A stretch of 9,306 bases of DNA from Bacteroidota bacterium. Its GTDB lineage: Bacteria > Bacteroidota > Bacteroidia > Chitinophagales > Chitinophagaceae. Shown piece after piece: positions 1 to 7,500 of this stretch. Position 1 is the stretch's first letter, and each line of letters begins with the position of its first letter. The stretch is from positions 1-9,306 of the forward strand of contig CANGUS010000054.1 in the NCBI GenBank assembly GCA_947457085.1. Direction: 5' to 3'. A program made the position numbers and the translations under genes. Under the pieces are notes generated by a model, which ran no database searches, was not told the DNA's origin, and saw nothing but the letters and a program-made list of their open reading frames with translations.

Positions 1-89
1 AAATTGTCTAAAAAAACATAGATATTCTGACATATCATTGAATGATTGCTGACTTTCAGGCAAGTTGAAAAAATGAATGCATTGTTTCG

Positions 90-106
90 GTTGGTGAGAT
101 ACCAAC
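90..106. repeat. Small inverted repeat (hairpin) downstream of the membrane protein gene
   Basis: GTTGGT (90-95) and ACCAAC (101-106) form a perfect 6-bp stem around a 5-base loop. It lies about 50 bases beyond the stop codon of the minus-strand membrane protein gene. Read on the minus strand, a T-run (TTTTTT) appears only about 15 bases after the stem, so it is not a canonical intrinsic terminator. It may still be a 3'-end structure or a copy of a dispersed intergenic element. The rest of 1-153 has stops in all frames and no supportable gene. Confidence 0.4.
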
Positions 107-153
107 TTCGAAGTGGAAATAATTATTTATATGGTTAACGAAGAGACTAACCT

Positions 154-699
154 CTACCTTCCTAAATTACCCAACTCTTCAATAGCCTTAGGTTCTATTG
201 TTTTCGATTCGTTGCTCAATACTTTAGCAATGGAGTTGTCTAAAACTTGTTTTTTGTTGATGTACATGGCTTCGATATTTTTCAATGCTGAACCTACTTG
301 TATTAATTGGTTTTTGCGTTTACGGGATGCATTTTTTGCAAGGCCTAAAATAATCAACAACAGACCTATCATGACCACCAAACTTTTGATAGCTATATTG
401 AATGTTTGCAAATCGCCTTTGTTGGAAACAGCCGTTTCATATGCTTTTTGATTCATAATTTCTCCTAAAATATGAAATGGAAATACGGTATGCATGATGA
501 AAATAAATCCGATGCAAGCAATGCCTAGTATATAAAGTAGGTATGTAGTAATCATATCCAAGCTGGTTCCTATCCATTTGGAGGCCTTGTTTTTGTATAA
601 ATTTTGTACAATAGGAGAAATTGTATTTAATAATTCATTGGCTTCTATTAATTGTTCCGATGAATTTTGAGGTAATTTAGGTTCTTTGGAAAACAACAT
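154..699 (-). CDS. Hypothetical two-helix inner-membrane protein
   Basis: The frame encodes 181 residues and I do not recognise a named family. The N-terminus (1-47) is polar and probably helical. Two hydrophobic segments follow at about residues 49-70 and 104-121. The second is followed at once by a strongly basic stretch (KNASRKRKN, 122-130). By the positive-inside rule this suggests that both termini are cytoplasmic and that the 71-103 loop is periplasmic. The C-terminal 50 residues are charged and probably helical. There is no signal peptide, lipobox or catalytic motif. The start is the ATG at 699-697, and only an A/T-rich leader precedes it. The gene is divergent from the M13 peptidase gene across 61 bases. 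The large plus-strand frame lying over it is a shadow, because the minus-strand product has coherent membrane topology. It is probably a real gene, but its function is unknown. Confidence 0.7.
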   Translation of the reverse strand: MLFSKEPKLPQNSSEQLIEANELLNTISPIVQNLYKNKASKWIGTSLDMITTYLLYILGIACIGFIFIMHTVFPFHILGEIMNQKAYETAVSNKGDLQTFNIAIKSLVVMIGLLLIILGLAKNASRKRKNQLIQVGSALKNIEAMYINKKQVLDNSIAKVLSNESKTIEPKAIEELGNLGR

Positions 700-760
700 C
701 GTATTTAATTTTTAAAGAGTGATAACTTTTTTGTTTCTTTGAACAAATTTATTAAACAAA
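700..760. promoter_or_regulatory. Divergent intergenic region with putative -7 boxes for both flanking genes
   Basis: This 61-base A/T-rich gap must carry the starts of two divergent genes. On the minus strand, TAAATTTG (751 down to 744) matches the Bacteroidota -7 consensus TAnnTTTG exactly and would give a leader of roughly 40 bases for the membrane protein gene. On the plus strand, TTTCTTTG (734-741) has one mismatch to the same box and would give a short leader for the peptidase. I could not find a -33 TTG at the usual 17-23 base spacing for either, so both calls are tentative. Confidence 0.3.
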
Positions 761-2803
761 ATGAAAGTTATCTATTTTTCTTTTTTTACAACCAGTCTTT
801 TTTTATTTTCTTGTAAAAATGAAAACAACAACAATTCCAATGCTGCTTTAGCTGATATTTTACATGCACATATCGACACAACGATTCAAGCAGGAGATGA
901 TTTTTTTGAATATACGAATGGAGGTTGGTTAAAAGCCAATCCGATACCAGCGAGTGAGTCGGGGTGGGGTATTTTTAATTTAGTGGAAGATGAAAATCAA
1001 ACGAGAATAAAAACGATCAGTGAAGAAGCAACCAGTGCACATGCTGCCAAAGGAACTCCAACTCAACAAATAGGCGATTTCTTTTCAAGCGGTATGGATT
1101 CAATGGCTGTTGAAAAAAATGACATTGCTCCTTTAAAAGATATATTTAGTCAAATTAATAATTGTAAAACAACTGCTGATATCGTTTATACCATCACTTC
1201 TTTACAACAAATTGGGGTATCTCCTCTTTTTAGTTTAGGTGTTGGTCAAGACATGAAAATCAGTGATAAAAATAGGGTTTACCTTGGACAAGGAGGTCTG
1301 GGCTTGCCTGATAGAGATTATTATTTCAACACGGATGCACAAACTACAAAAATTAGAAAAGAGTATCCAATGCACATTCAACGAATGTTGACTATGCTTT
1401 ACCAAGATAGCGTAAAAGCAAAAATGCAAAGTGAAGCGATTGTAAAATTAGAAACTTCCATTGCTGCTGCTCATAAAAAATTAGAAGAGTTAAGAGATCC
1501 TTATGCCAATTACAATAAAATGTCAATGGCACAAGTCAATGCATTGGGTTCTAATTTTGCTTTTGAAAGACAATTGAAAACATTGAATTTGATGAGTGAT
1601 TCGATTATTGTTGGTCAACCTGTATTTTTTCAAAAAATGAATGGTTTATTAACTTCAACGAATGTTGAAACATGGAAAGCCTATTTAACTTGGCATACCT
1701 TAACTTCATTTGCCTCTTACATCAGCTCAAAATATGACAAAGAAAATTTCAATTTTTATTCCGCTTTATTAAATGGCACGAAAGAACAACGCCCTCGTTG
1801 GAAAAGGGTATTGAGTGCACAAGAAGATGCTTTGGGCGATGCTTTGGGACAATTATTTGTGAAACAATATTTTCCTGAAAAAACAAAAGCACGTTATGTA
1901 GACCTAACCGAAAAAATTGTTGAAAGTTACAGAGAGCATATTCAAAAATTAGATTGGATGAGTGATAGCACCAAAGAGAAAGCCATTGTAAAATTAAACG
2001 CCATTACCAAAAAAGTAGGAAATCCATCTAAATGGAAAGATTATACTGCGATGAATATTACGAGAGATTCATATTGCAAAAACATCATAGAGTCAAATAA
2101 ATGGCATTTTAATTACGAAGCTCAAAAATTAAATAAGCCAGTTGACAGAACAGAATGGAGCATGACACCGCAAACATACAATGCGTATTACAATCCATCG
2201 AATAATGAAATTGTATTGCCAGCAGCCATTTTTACTGCACCTGGTTATAAAGACGAAGAAATTGACGATGCAGTAATCTATGGATATGTTGGCGCTTCAA
2301 CCATAGGGCATGAATTAACACATGGCTTTGATGATGAAGGTCGTCAGTTTGACGAAAAAGGAAATTTAAAAAACTGGTGGAGCAAAGAAGATGAAGCTAA
2401 ATTTAAAGTAAAAGCCAATTTATTGGTAGATCAATTTAATAAATACACGGTATTAGATAGTTTACATCCGAATGGAAAAGCTACTTTAGGAGAAAATATT
2501 GCAGATCTTGGTGGTATTGTAATTGCTTTAGATGCATTCAAAAAAACCAAACAATATAAAGAAGAAAAATTAATTGCTGGTTTAACGCCATTGCAACGCT
2601 ATTTTATGGGCTATGCATATGGTTGGATGCAAACCAGAACCAAAGAAAAATTAGCAGCTCAAATATTGACTGATGTACATGCACCTATTTTTCTTCGTGT
2701 AAATGGGCCAATGAGTAATTGTGATGAATGGTACAAAACATTCAATGTAACAGCCCAAAACAAAATGTACAGAGACAGTTTGAGCAGAGTAAGAATTTGG
2801 TAA
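761..2803 (+). CDS. pepO: M13 family (neprilysin/PepO-type) zinc metallopeptidase lipoprotein
   Basis: This 680-residue protein is a zinc endopeptidase of the neprilysin family that cleaves small peptides. The N-terminus has a lipoprotein signal with a lipobox ending at Cys18 (L-F-S-C), so the protein is probably anchored in the envelope by a lipid. The M13 N-terminal domain begins near residue 43 with a DDFFEYTNGGWL signature. The catalytic part carries NAYY at 474-477 (substrate binding, neprilysin N542-A543), zinc ligands H517 and H521 with catalytic E518 in HELTH, and the third ligand E578 with D582 in ENIADLGG. H640 and R646 in HAPIFLRVNG match neprilysin His711 and Arg717. All active-site residues are present and the length is normal. 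The asparagine-rich stretch after Cys18 is a flexible tether. The ATG at 761 is supported by the complete signal peptide. fmt follows 76 bases later on the same strand, with no obvious functional link. Confidence 0.95.
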   Translation: MKVIYFSFFTTSLFLFSCKNENNNNSNAALADILHAHIDTTIQAGDDFFEYTNGGWLKANPIPASESGWGIFNLVEDENQTRIKTISEEATSAHAAKGTPTQQIGDFFSSGMDSMAVEKNDIAPLKDIFSQINNCKTTADIVYTITSLQQIGVSPLFSLGVGQDMKISDKNRVYLGQGGLGLPDRDYYFNTDAQTTKIRKEYPMHIQRMLTMLYQDSVKAKMQSEAIVKLETSIAAAHKKLEELRDPYANYNKMSMAQVNALGSNFAFERQLKTLNLMSDSIIVGQPVFFQKMNGLLTSTNVETWKAYLTWHTLTSFASYISSKYDKENFNFYSALLNGTKEQRPRWKRVLSAQEDALGDALGQLFVKQYFPEKTKARYVDLTEKIVESYREHIQKLDWMSDSTKEKAIVKLNAITKKVGNPSKWKDYTAMNITRDSYCKNIIESNKWHFNYEAQKLNKPVDRTEWSMTPQTYNAYYNPSNNEIVLPAAIFTAPGYKDEEIDDAVIYGYVGASTIGHELTHGFDDEGRQFDEKGNLKNWWSKEDEAKFKVKANLLVDQFNKYTVLDSLHPNGKATLGENIADLGGIVIALDAFKKTKQYKEEKLIAGLTPLQRYFMGYAYGWMQTRTKEKLAAQILTDVHAPIFLRVNGPMSNCDEWYKTFNVTAQNKMYRDSLSRVRIW

Positions 2804-2809
2804 TGCAAA

Positions 2810-2881
2810 TGATGCCAGATTCTTGATGTCTGATGTCAGGTAAAAATTTGATTTATAAATAAAAATTAATCATTAATCATT
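2810..2881. repeat. Two short heptamer tandem repeats in the pepO-fmt spacer
   Basis: TGATGTC occurs twice in tandem (2824-2830, 2831-2837). A variant, TGATGCC, lies at 2810-2816, in the same 7-base register two units upstream. A second, unrelated heptamer, ATTAATC, occurs at 2865-2871 and 2872-2878, followed by a partial ATT that runs into the TTG start codon of fmt. Both are seen directly; any function is unknown. Confidence 0.5.
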
Positions 2882-3809
2882 GAAAATAATTTTCCTAGGC
2901 ACGCCTGATTTTGCAGTAGCAACATTAGATGCAATGGTGCAACATCAATTAAATGTAGTGGCTGTGGTTACAGCTCCAGATAAGCCAGCGGGTCGTGGTA
3001 TGAAATTGCAACAATCGGCAGTAAAAAAATATGCTGTTGAACATCAAATTCCTGTGTTACAACCAGAAAAATTAAAGAACGAAGAATTTCTGCAAGCGCT
3101 AAAAAATTATCAGGCAGATTTGCAAGTGGTGGTTGCTTTTAGAATGTTACCAGAAGTTGTATGGAACATGCCTCCATTGGGAACTATCAATGTGCATGCC
3201 TCATTATTGCCAAATTATAGAGGAGCAGCACCAATTAATTGGGCAATTATCAACGGAGAAGCAGCAAGTGGTGTAACTACATTTAAACTCAAACATGAAA
3301 TAGATACCGGCGATATTTTATTGCAAGAAAAAGTAATAATTACTGAGACAGACAATGCAGGAATTTTGCATGATAAATTAATGACAACGGGTGCTCAATT
3401 ATTAGTAAAAACGATTGATGAAATTCGAAATAATACATTAAAAATAATACCACAAACAAGCCTTACAACTGGTGATGAAAATGAGATGTCGCTAAAACAT
3501 GCGCCAAAAATTTTTACAGAAACATGTAAAATTGATTGGTCAAAATCTTCGATAGAAGTATATAATTTAATCAGGGGATTGTCTCCTTATCCAGCAGCAT
3601 TTACAACAGTCAACGACAAAAAAATGAAATTATTCGAAGTTGAAAAAATGATTGCAAGCCACTCTTTCGAGCCGGGTTACATTGAAACAGATCAGAAAAA
3701 GTATATCCGTTTTTATTGTGCAGATGGATATATTTCTGTAAAAAAACTACAGTTGGAAGGGAAAACTCAAATGTTAGTAGAAGATTTTTTAAGAGGAAAT
3801 AAAATTTAA
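2880..3809 (+). CDS. fmt: Methionyl-tRNA formyltransferase
   Basis: Fmt transfers a formyl group from 10-formyl-tetrahydrofolate to the initiator Met-tRNA in the cytoplasm, preparing it for translation initiation. The product has 309 residues, normal for the family. The N-terminal catalytic domain opens with KIIFLGTPDFA and contains the KPAGRGMKL segment. Catalytic residues N104 and H106 sit in NVHASLLPNYRGAAPI, and D142 sits in HEIDTGDI. These correspond to E. coli N106, H108 and D144 with a constant offset of two. The C-terminal tRNA-binding domain (about 203-305) contains the expected LIRGLSPYPAAF. The start codon is TTG at 2880-2882: the frame upstream reads TCA then a TAA stop (2874-2876), and the first in-frame ATG (residue 19) would remove the first strand of the Rossmann fold. 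The gene is convergent with the amidase gene across 41 bases. Confidence 0.96.
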   Translation: MKIIFLGTPDFAVATLDAMVQHQLNVVAVVTAPDKPAGRGMKLQQSAVKKYAVEHQIPVLQPEKLKNEEFLQALKNYQADLQVVVAFRMLPEVVWNMPPLGTINVHASLLPNYRGAAPINWAIINGEAASGVTTFKLKHEIDTGDILLQEKVIITETDNAGILHDKLMTTGAQLLVKTIDEIRNNTLKIIPQTSLTTGDENEMSLKHAPKIFTETCKIDWSKSSIEVYNLIRGLSPYPAAFTTVNDKKMKLFEVEKMIASHSFEPGYIETDQKKYIRFYCADGYISVKKLQLEGKTQMLVEDFLRGNKI

Positions 3810-3850
3810 GCACTTATTGATTCGTGCATCTTGGTTGTTTAGGATAATTT

Positions 3851-4630
3851 TTATAAAATAGTAAAATTGTCTTTATCCTTTGCAAAAGGAAATTGATTTC
3901 GTATACTTTCGATGTCATTTTTTTGAATGGAGTAATATAAAAAATCCTCTTCGTATTCTTTTGAAACCAGTATTTCTCCAAGTGGGTTGATTATGCAACT
4001 ATTTCCACTGTAATTGATTTCATTGCCATCTTTACCTACACAATTGCAAGCAATAACATAGCATTGGTTTTCAATCGCACGAGCTTGTAAAAGTGTTTTC
4101 CAAGCATGGTTTCGGCGCTCTGGCCAATTGGCAACATACAATAAAACATCGTATTCATTTTCAGCAGCTAATCGGCTCCAGACAGGAAACCGCAAATCAT
4201 AACAAATTTGAGTATTTATTTTTATTCCTTTAACAGAAGTAATAAGCCGTTTATTGCCTGCTGAAAAATGCTTGTCTTCCTCAGCATACGAAAACAAATG
4301 ATGTTTATCATATATACCAAATTCACCATTGGGTAACATCCAAATTAATCGATTGTAAAATTGCTCATTCTCTTTGATGATGATACTTCCAGTTAGGATG
4401 ATTCTTTTTTCATTCGCGATGCGTTTCATCCATGCAACTGTTTGGCCATTTATATCTTCAGCCAATTGAATAGGATTCATACTGAATCCAGTAGTGAACA
4501 TTTCAGGTAATACAACTAATTCGGTGCCTGCTTTTACCTGATCTATTTTTTCTTCAAACCTATTTAAATTGGCTTGATGATTTTCCCACTGCAAGCTGCT
4601 TTGAATAATACAAACATTTAATGATGACAT
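3851..4630 (-). CDS. Nitrilase-superfamily omega-amidase, YafV-like
   Basis: This 259-residue cytoplasmic amidohydrolase has the complete Glu-Lys-Cys triad of the nitrilase superfamily: E43 in LPEMFTTGFSM, K109 in YDKHHLFSYAEE and nucleophile C143 in TQICYDLRFPVW. The following NWPERR (168-173), ARAIENQCYV (183-192) and the C-terminal FPFAKDKD are typical of the YafV/omega-amidase branch. That branch hydrolyses 2-oxoglutaramate and similar omega-amides of 2-oxoacids formed by glutamine or methionine transamination. E. coli YafV is nearly the same length. The substrate is therefore inferred by family; a deaminated-glutathione amidase of the Nit1 type is a less likely alternative. The start is the ATG at 4630-4628. 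The gene lies 52 bases downstream of recX on the same strand and is probably the last gene of that transcript. Confidence 0.9.
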   Translation of the reverse strand: MSSLNVCIIQSSLQWENHQANLNRFEEKIDQVKAGTELVVLPEMFTTGFSMNPIQLAEDINGQTVAWMKRIANEKRIILTGSIIIKENEQFYNRLIWMLPNGEFGIYDKHHLFSYAEEDKHFSAGNKRLITSVKGIKINTQICYDLRFPVWSRLAAENEYDVLLYVANWPERRNHAWKTLLQARAIENQCYVIACNCVGKDGNEINYSGNSCIINPLGEILVSKEYEEDFLYYSIQKNDIESIRNQFPFAKDKDNFTIL

Positions 4631-4682
4631 TTATTCTGTATTTAATAATGAAATATGAATGCGTAATGATAAAAGTAAGTAA

Positions 4683-5135
4683 TTATATTTCCATCTTCAA
4701 AAAATTGTTGATGTATTCATATTCAAATCCTTTTTGTAACAAATAATTTTTAATTTTTGTCATTTTGATGAACTTGTTTTTTTCTGATTTTAATTCTTCA
4801 TTTTTTTTCAATCCATGATATTCAATTGCTTGTAAATATTCAGTCTCATCAATTTCATTCATTGCTTTTTTGATACAATAAGTAGAAACTTGTTGCAGTT
4901 TCAAGGCATGTATAATTTTATTTCTGCCCCATTTTTTTATTCTAAATTTTCCTCTTGCAATGGCACATGCATAACGTTCTTCATTTAAAAAATCTTCCTG
5001 AATCAATTCTAAAATATATCGTTCTAAATCATCTCCATAAATTTCCATCGACAATAATTTTGTACGCACTTCTTTATGGCTTCTCTCTTGATAGGCACAA
5101 TATGATTTTATTTTTTCAAGAATGCTGTTGTCCAT
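4683..5135 (-). CDS. recX: Regulatory protein RecX
   Basis: RecX binds RecA-DNA filaments and restrains RecA activity in recombination and the SOS response. The 150-residue product is all-helical and built of the three tandem three-helix modules of the family, roughly at 8-46, 47-95 and 98-148. The diagnostic parts are YCAYQERSHKEVRTKL (12-27), then DFLNEERYACAIARGKF (48-64) and KKWGRNKI (67-74). The length is normal. The start is the ATG at 5135-5133, preceded by a run of A residues rather than a Shine-Dalgarno motif. It sits 106 bases downstream of the PcrA-type helicase gene and 52 bases upstream of the amidase gene, all on the minus strand. The two larger gaps leave room for its own promoter, but I could not identify one. 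Family assignment is firm; the effect on this organism's RecA is inferred. Confidence 0.93.
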   Translation of the reverse strand: MDNSILEKIKSYCAYQERSHKEVRTKLLSMEIYGDDLERYILELIQEDFLNEERYACAIARGKFRIKKWGRNKIIHALKLQQVSTYCIKKAMNEIDETEYLQAIEYHGLKKNEELKSEKNKFIKMTKIKNYLLQKGFEYEYINNFLKMEI

Positions 5136-5241
5136 TTTTTTGAGTTGTCTGATATTGGTTCTCAGTTTTTTTTTGAAAAATATGATTGAATAAATGAATT
5201 AATATGTTGAATTTGCAGTCAACAGTCATCCTACAATATTT

Positions 5242-7500
5242 TTATACAATTCTCAATTTAGCATAATTCAACATTATTTTTTTTACTCCATTGGGTCCAA
5301 AATCGATATTGGCAATTTTATTTGCAATAGGACCTTCTAAAGTCAATACATTCCCAAAACCAAATCGTTGATGTTCAACTTTGTTGCCAACTTCCAAATT
5401 AGTCGTATCAGATTCTACAAAATTGGTAGAAGCTTTATGTTCTACTGCAATGGTTTTAGATGGCATTTTTTTCTGTTGAATTTCATTTCGTTGATCTGAA
5501 GATTTATTGAAAATAGTGCGTTGTTTTGGTTTTGATGTCAAATTAGCATCTACTAAATCTGTAGGCAATTCATCTAAGAAGCGGCTTGGATCATTTTGTA
5601 CCAAGCTTCCAAATCGATAGCGATTATTTGCATAACTAATCCACACTTTTTCTTTGGCGCGCGTAACTGCTACATAAAACAATCTTCGTTCTTCCTCCAA
5701 ATCTTCACGGTCATACATGCTCATACTACTTGGGAATATATTTTCTTCCATACCCACTACAAACACACAAGGAAACTCTAAACCTTTAGATGCGTGAATG
5801 GTCATTAATTTCACCACATCACTGTTTTCTTCGTCTTCATTATCCGCATCTGTCAACAAAGTAATTTGTTGTAAATAGCTTCCTAGCGTACGTTCTATCA
5901 CTTCGCCATCTTCATCAGGTGTTTCAGTAAATTCTTTAATAGAATTTAATAACTCTTGAATATTTTCATATCGAGCCAAGCCTTCTACCGTTTTATCGGA
6001 ATGAAGTTCTTGCACCATACCACTGTATTTACCCAATTCTGCAGCTACTTCATAGGCATTTTTTTTATCAACGATGCCTTGAAAATTTCTCATCATCACC
6101 ACAAAATTTTCTATGGCAGATAGGGTAGAGCCTTTAAAACCGTAAAGATTAGCTTGACAAATAATTTCCCAAAACGATTTGTTTTGCTCTTGCGCTATGA
6201 GTGAAATTTTATTAATGGATGTAATGCCAATACCCCTTGCAGGATAATTAATAATTCGTTTGATGGCTTCTTCATCTTGTGTATTGACTAACACACGTAA
6301 ATAAGCAACATAATCTTTAATTTCTTTTCTATGGTAAAAGGAGAGTCCTCCATAAATTTTATAGGCAATATTTAATCGTCTCAGAGATTCCTCAAATGCA
6401 CGGCTTTGTGCATTGGTTCGATATAAAATAGCAAAATCTTTATTAGGGTGATGATAGCGTAATTTATTTTCGATGATAGTATCGGCTACAAATTTTCCTT
6501 CATCATTATCTGTAAACGTGCAAACCAATTTTATTTTATCACCCAATTCTTTATCTGTCCATAGTTCTTTGGGTATTTGATTGGAATTGTTGGCTATAAT
6601 TTGATTGGCTGCTTTTAAAATAGTCTTTGAGCTTCTATAATTTTGTTCCAATTTAATGACTCTCACATCGTCATAATCTTTTTGAAATTGAAAAATATTT
6701 TCCATGGTTGCCCCTCGAAAAGAATAAATACTTTGCGCATCGTCACCCACAACACAAATGTTTTCATTTAAAGCTCCCAAAAGTTTAATAATATGATATT
6801 GTGCCAAGTTGGTATCTTGATACTCGTCAATCATCACATATCTAAATTTATGTTGGTATTTTGCCAAGGATTCAGGGAAATTGGACAATAAAATATACAT
6901 ATTCACCAATAAATCATCAAAATCCATTGCCCCATTTTTGAAGCAACGCTTGCTATAGGCTTCAAAAATTTCACCAATCATGGGTCTGTTAGAACGAGCA
7001 TCTTCTTGTTGAATACCCTTGTCATTTTGGTATTCACGCCATGTCATCAGGTTATTTTTAGCTGAAGAAATACGACCATAGATGTATGCCACTTTATAAT
7101 GTTTTTCATCTAAATTTTTCTCTTTTAAAATTGATTTCAATACACTTTTTGCATCATCAGTATCATAAATAGTAAAGTTGCTAGGATACCCTAATTTTTC
7201 AGCATCACTGCGTAAAATTCTTGAAAAAACAGAGTGAAAAGTACCAATATATAAGTTGCGTGCTTCGTTATTGCCCAACATGTGTTCTATCCGCTCTTTC
7301 ATTTCTTTCGCCGCTTTGTTGGTGAAAGTCAATGCTAAAATTCGGAAAGAATCAACTCCTAAATTTATTAAATGGCCAATACGAGTCGTTAATACTTTTG
7401 TTTTGCCCGAGCCAGCTCCAGCCACTATCATCAAAGGTCCTTCGGTATGTAATACTGCCTCACGTTGTTGCTCATTCAACGGAACTAAATAATCTTGCAT
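5242..7500 (-). CDS. pcrA: Superfamily 1A 3'-5' DNA helicase, PcrA/UvrD
   Basis: This 752-residue ATP-dependent helicase unwinds DNA 3' to 5' in nucleotide excision repair, replication-transcription conflict resolution and RecA displacement. All SF1A motifs are present: Q motif LNEQQREAV (8-16), Walker A GAGSGKT (28-34), Ia TFTNKAA (58-64), Ib IGTFHS (85-90), II DEYQD (225-229), III VVGDDAQSIYSFRGA (250-264), IV QNYRSS (286-291), V IHASKGLEFP (568-577) and VI LFYVAVTRAKEK (607-618). The PARGIG segment (420-425) is typical of the 2B domain of PcrA/UvrD. A polar, probably disordered linker (about 651-702) leads to a C-terminal Tudor-like domain (704-752) that in PcrA/UvrD contacts RNA polymerase. 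Length and motifs are normal. The start is the ATG at 7500-7498. It is the first gene of a probable pcrA-recX-amidase transcript and is divergent from fabI. Confidence 0.96.
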   Translation of the reverse strand: MQDYLVPLNEQQREAVLHTEGPLMIVAGAGSGKTKVLTTRIGHLINLGVDSFRILALTFTNKAAKEMKERIEHMLGNNEARNLYIGTFHSVFSRILRSDAEKLGYPSNFTIYDTDDAKSVLKSILKEKNLDEKHYKVAYIYGRISSAKNNLMTWREYQNDKGIQQEDARSNRPMIGEIFEAYSKRCFKNGAMDFDDLLVNMYILLSNFPESLAKYQHKFRYVMIDEYQDTNLAQYHIIKLLGALNENICVVGDDAQSIYSFRGATMENIFQFQKDYDDVRVIKLEQNYRSSKTILKAANQIIANNSNQIPKELWTDKELGDKIKLVCTFTDNDEGKFVADTIIENKLRYHHPNKDFAILYRTNAQSRAFEESLRRLNIAYKIYGGLSFYHRKEIKDYVAYLRVLVNTQDEEAIKRIINYPARGIGITSINKISLIAQEQNKSFWEIICQANLYGFKGSTLSAIENFVVMMRNFQGIVDKKNAYEVAAELGKYSGMVQELHSDKTVEGLARYENIQELLNSIKEFTETPDEDGEVIERTLGSYLQQITLLTDADNEDEENSDVVKLMTIHASKGLEFPCVFVVGMEENIFPSSMSMYDREDLEEERRLFYVAVTRAKEKVWISYANNRYRFGSLVQNDPSRFLDELPTDLVDANLTSKPKQRTIFNKSSDQRNEIQQKKMPSKTIAVEHKASTNFVESDTTNLEVGNKVEHQRFGFGNVLTLEGPIANKIANIDFGPNGVKKIMLNYAKLRIV

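Noticed and set aside
2..52. Possible C-terminal tail of a gene entering from the left on the plus strand
   Set aside because: The frame is open for only 16 codons from the window edge and the residues match nothing I know; it cannot be supported.
113..451. Plus-strand open frame of 112 codons
   Set aside because: It lies almost wholly antisense to the membrane protein gene, whose product has coherent hydrophobic segments and topology; the plus-strand translation resembles nothing and looks like a mirror of those hydrophobic segments.
1235..1429. Minus-strand open frame of 64 codons inside the M13 peptidase gene
   Set aside because: It is a shadow of a confidently coding plus-strand gene with no features of its own. 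The same applies to the short frames at 3610-3813, 4955-5143 and 5596-5781.
3811..3828. GCAC...GTGC inverted repeat between the convergent fmt and amidase genes
   Set aside because: There are only four pairs across a 10-base loop, and the T-run is distant; this is expected by chance.
5205..5224. Possible hairpin TGTTGA-N8-TCAACA after the helicase gene
   Set aside because: The stem is only 6 bp, mostly A/T, with a long loop and no T-run on the minus strand directly after it, so it is too weak to call a terminator between pcrA and recX.
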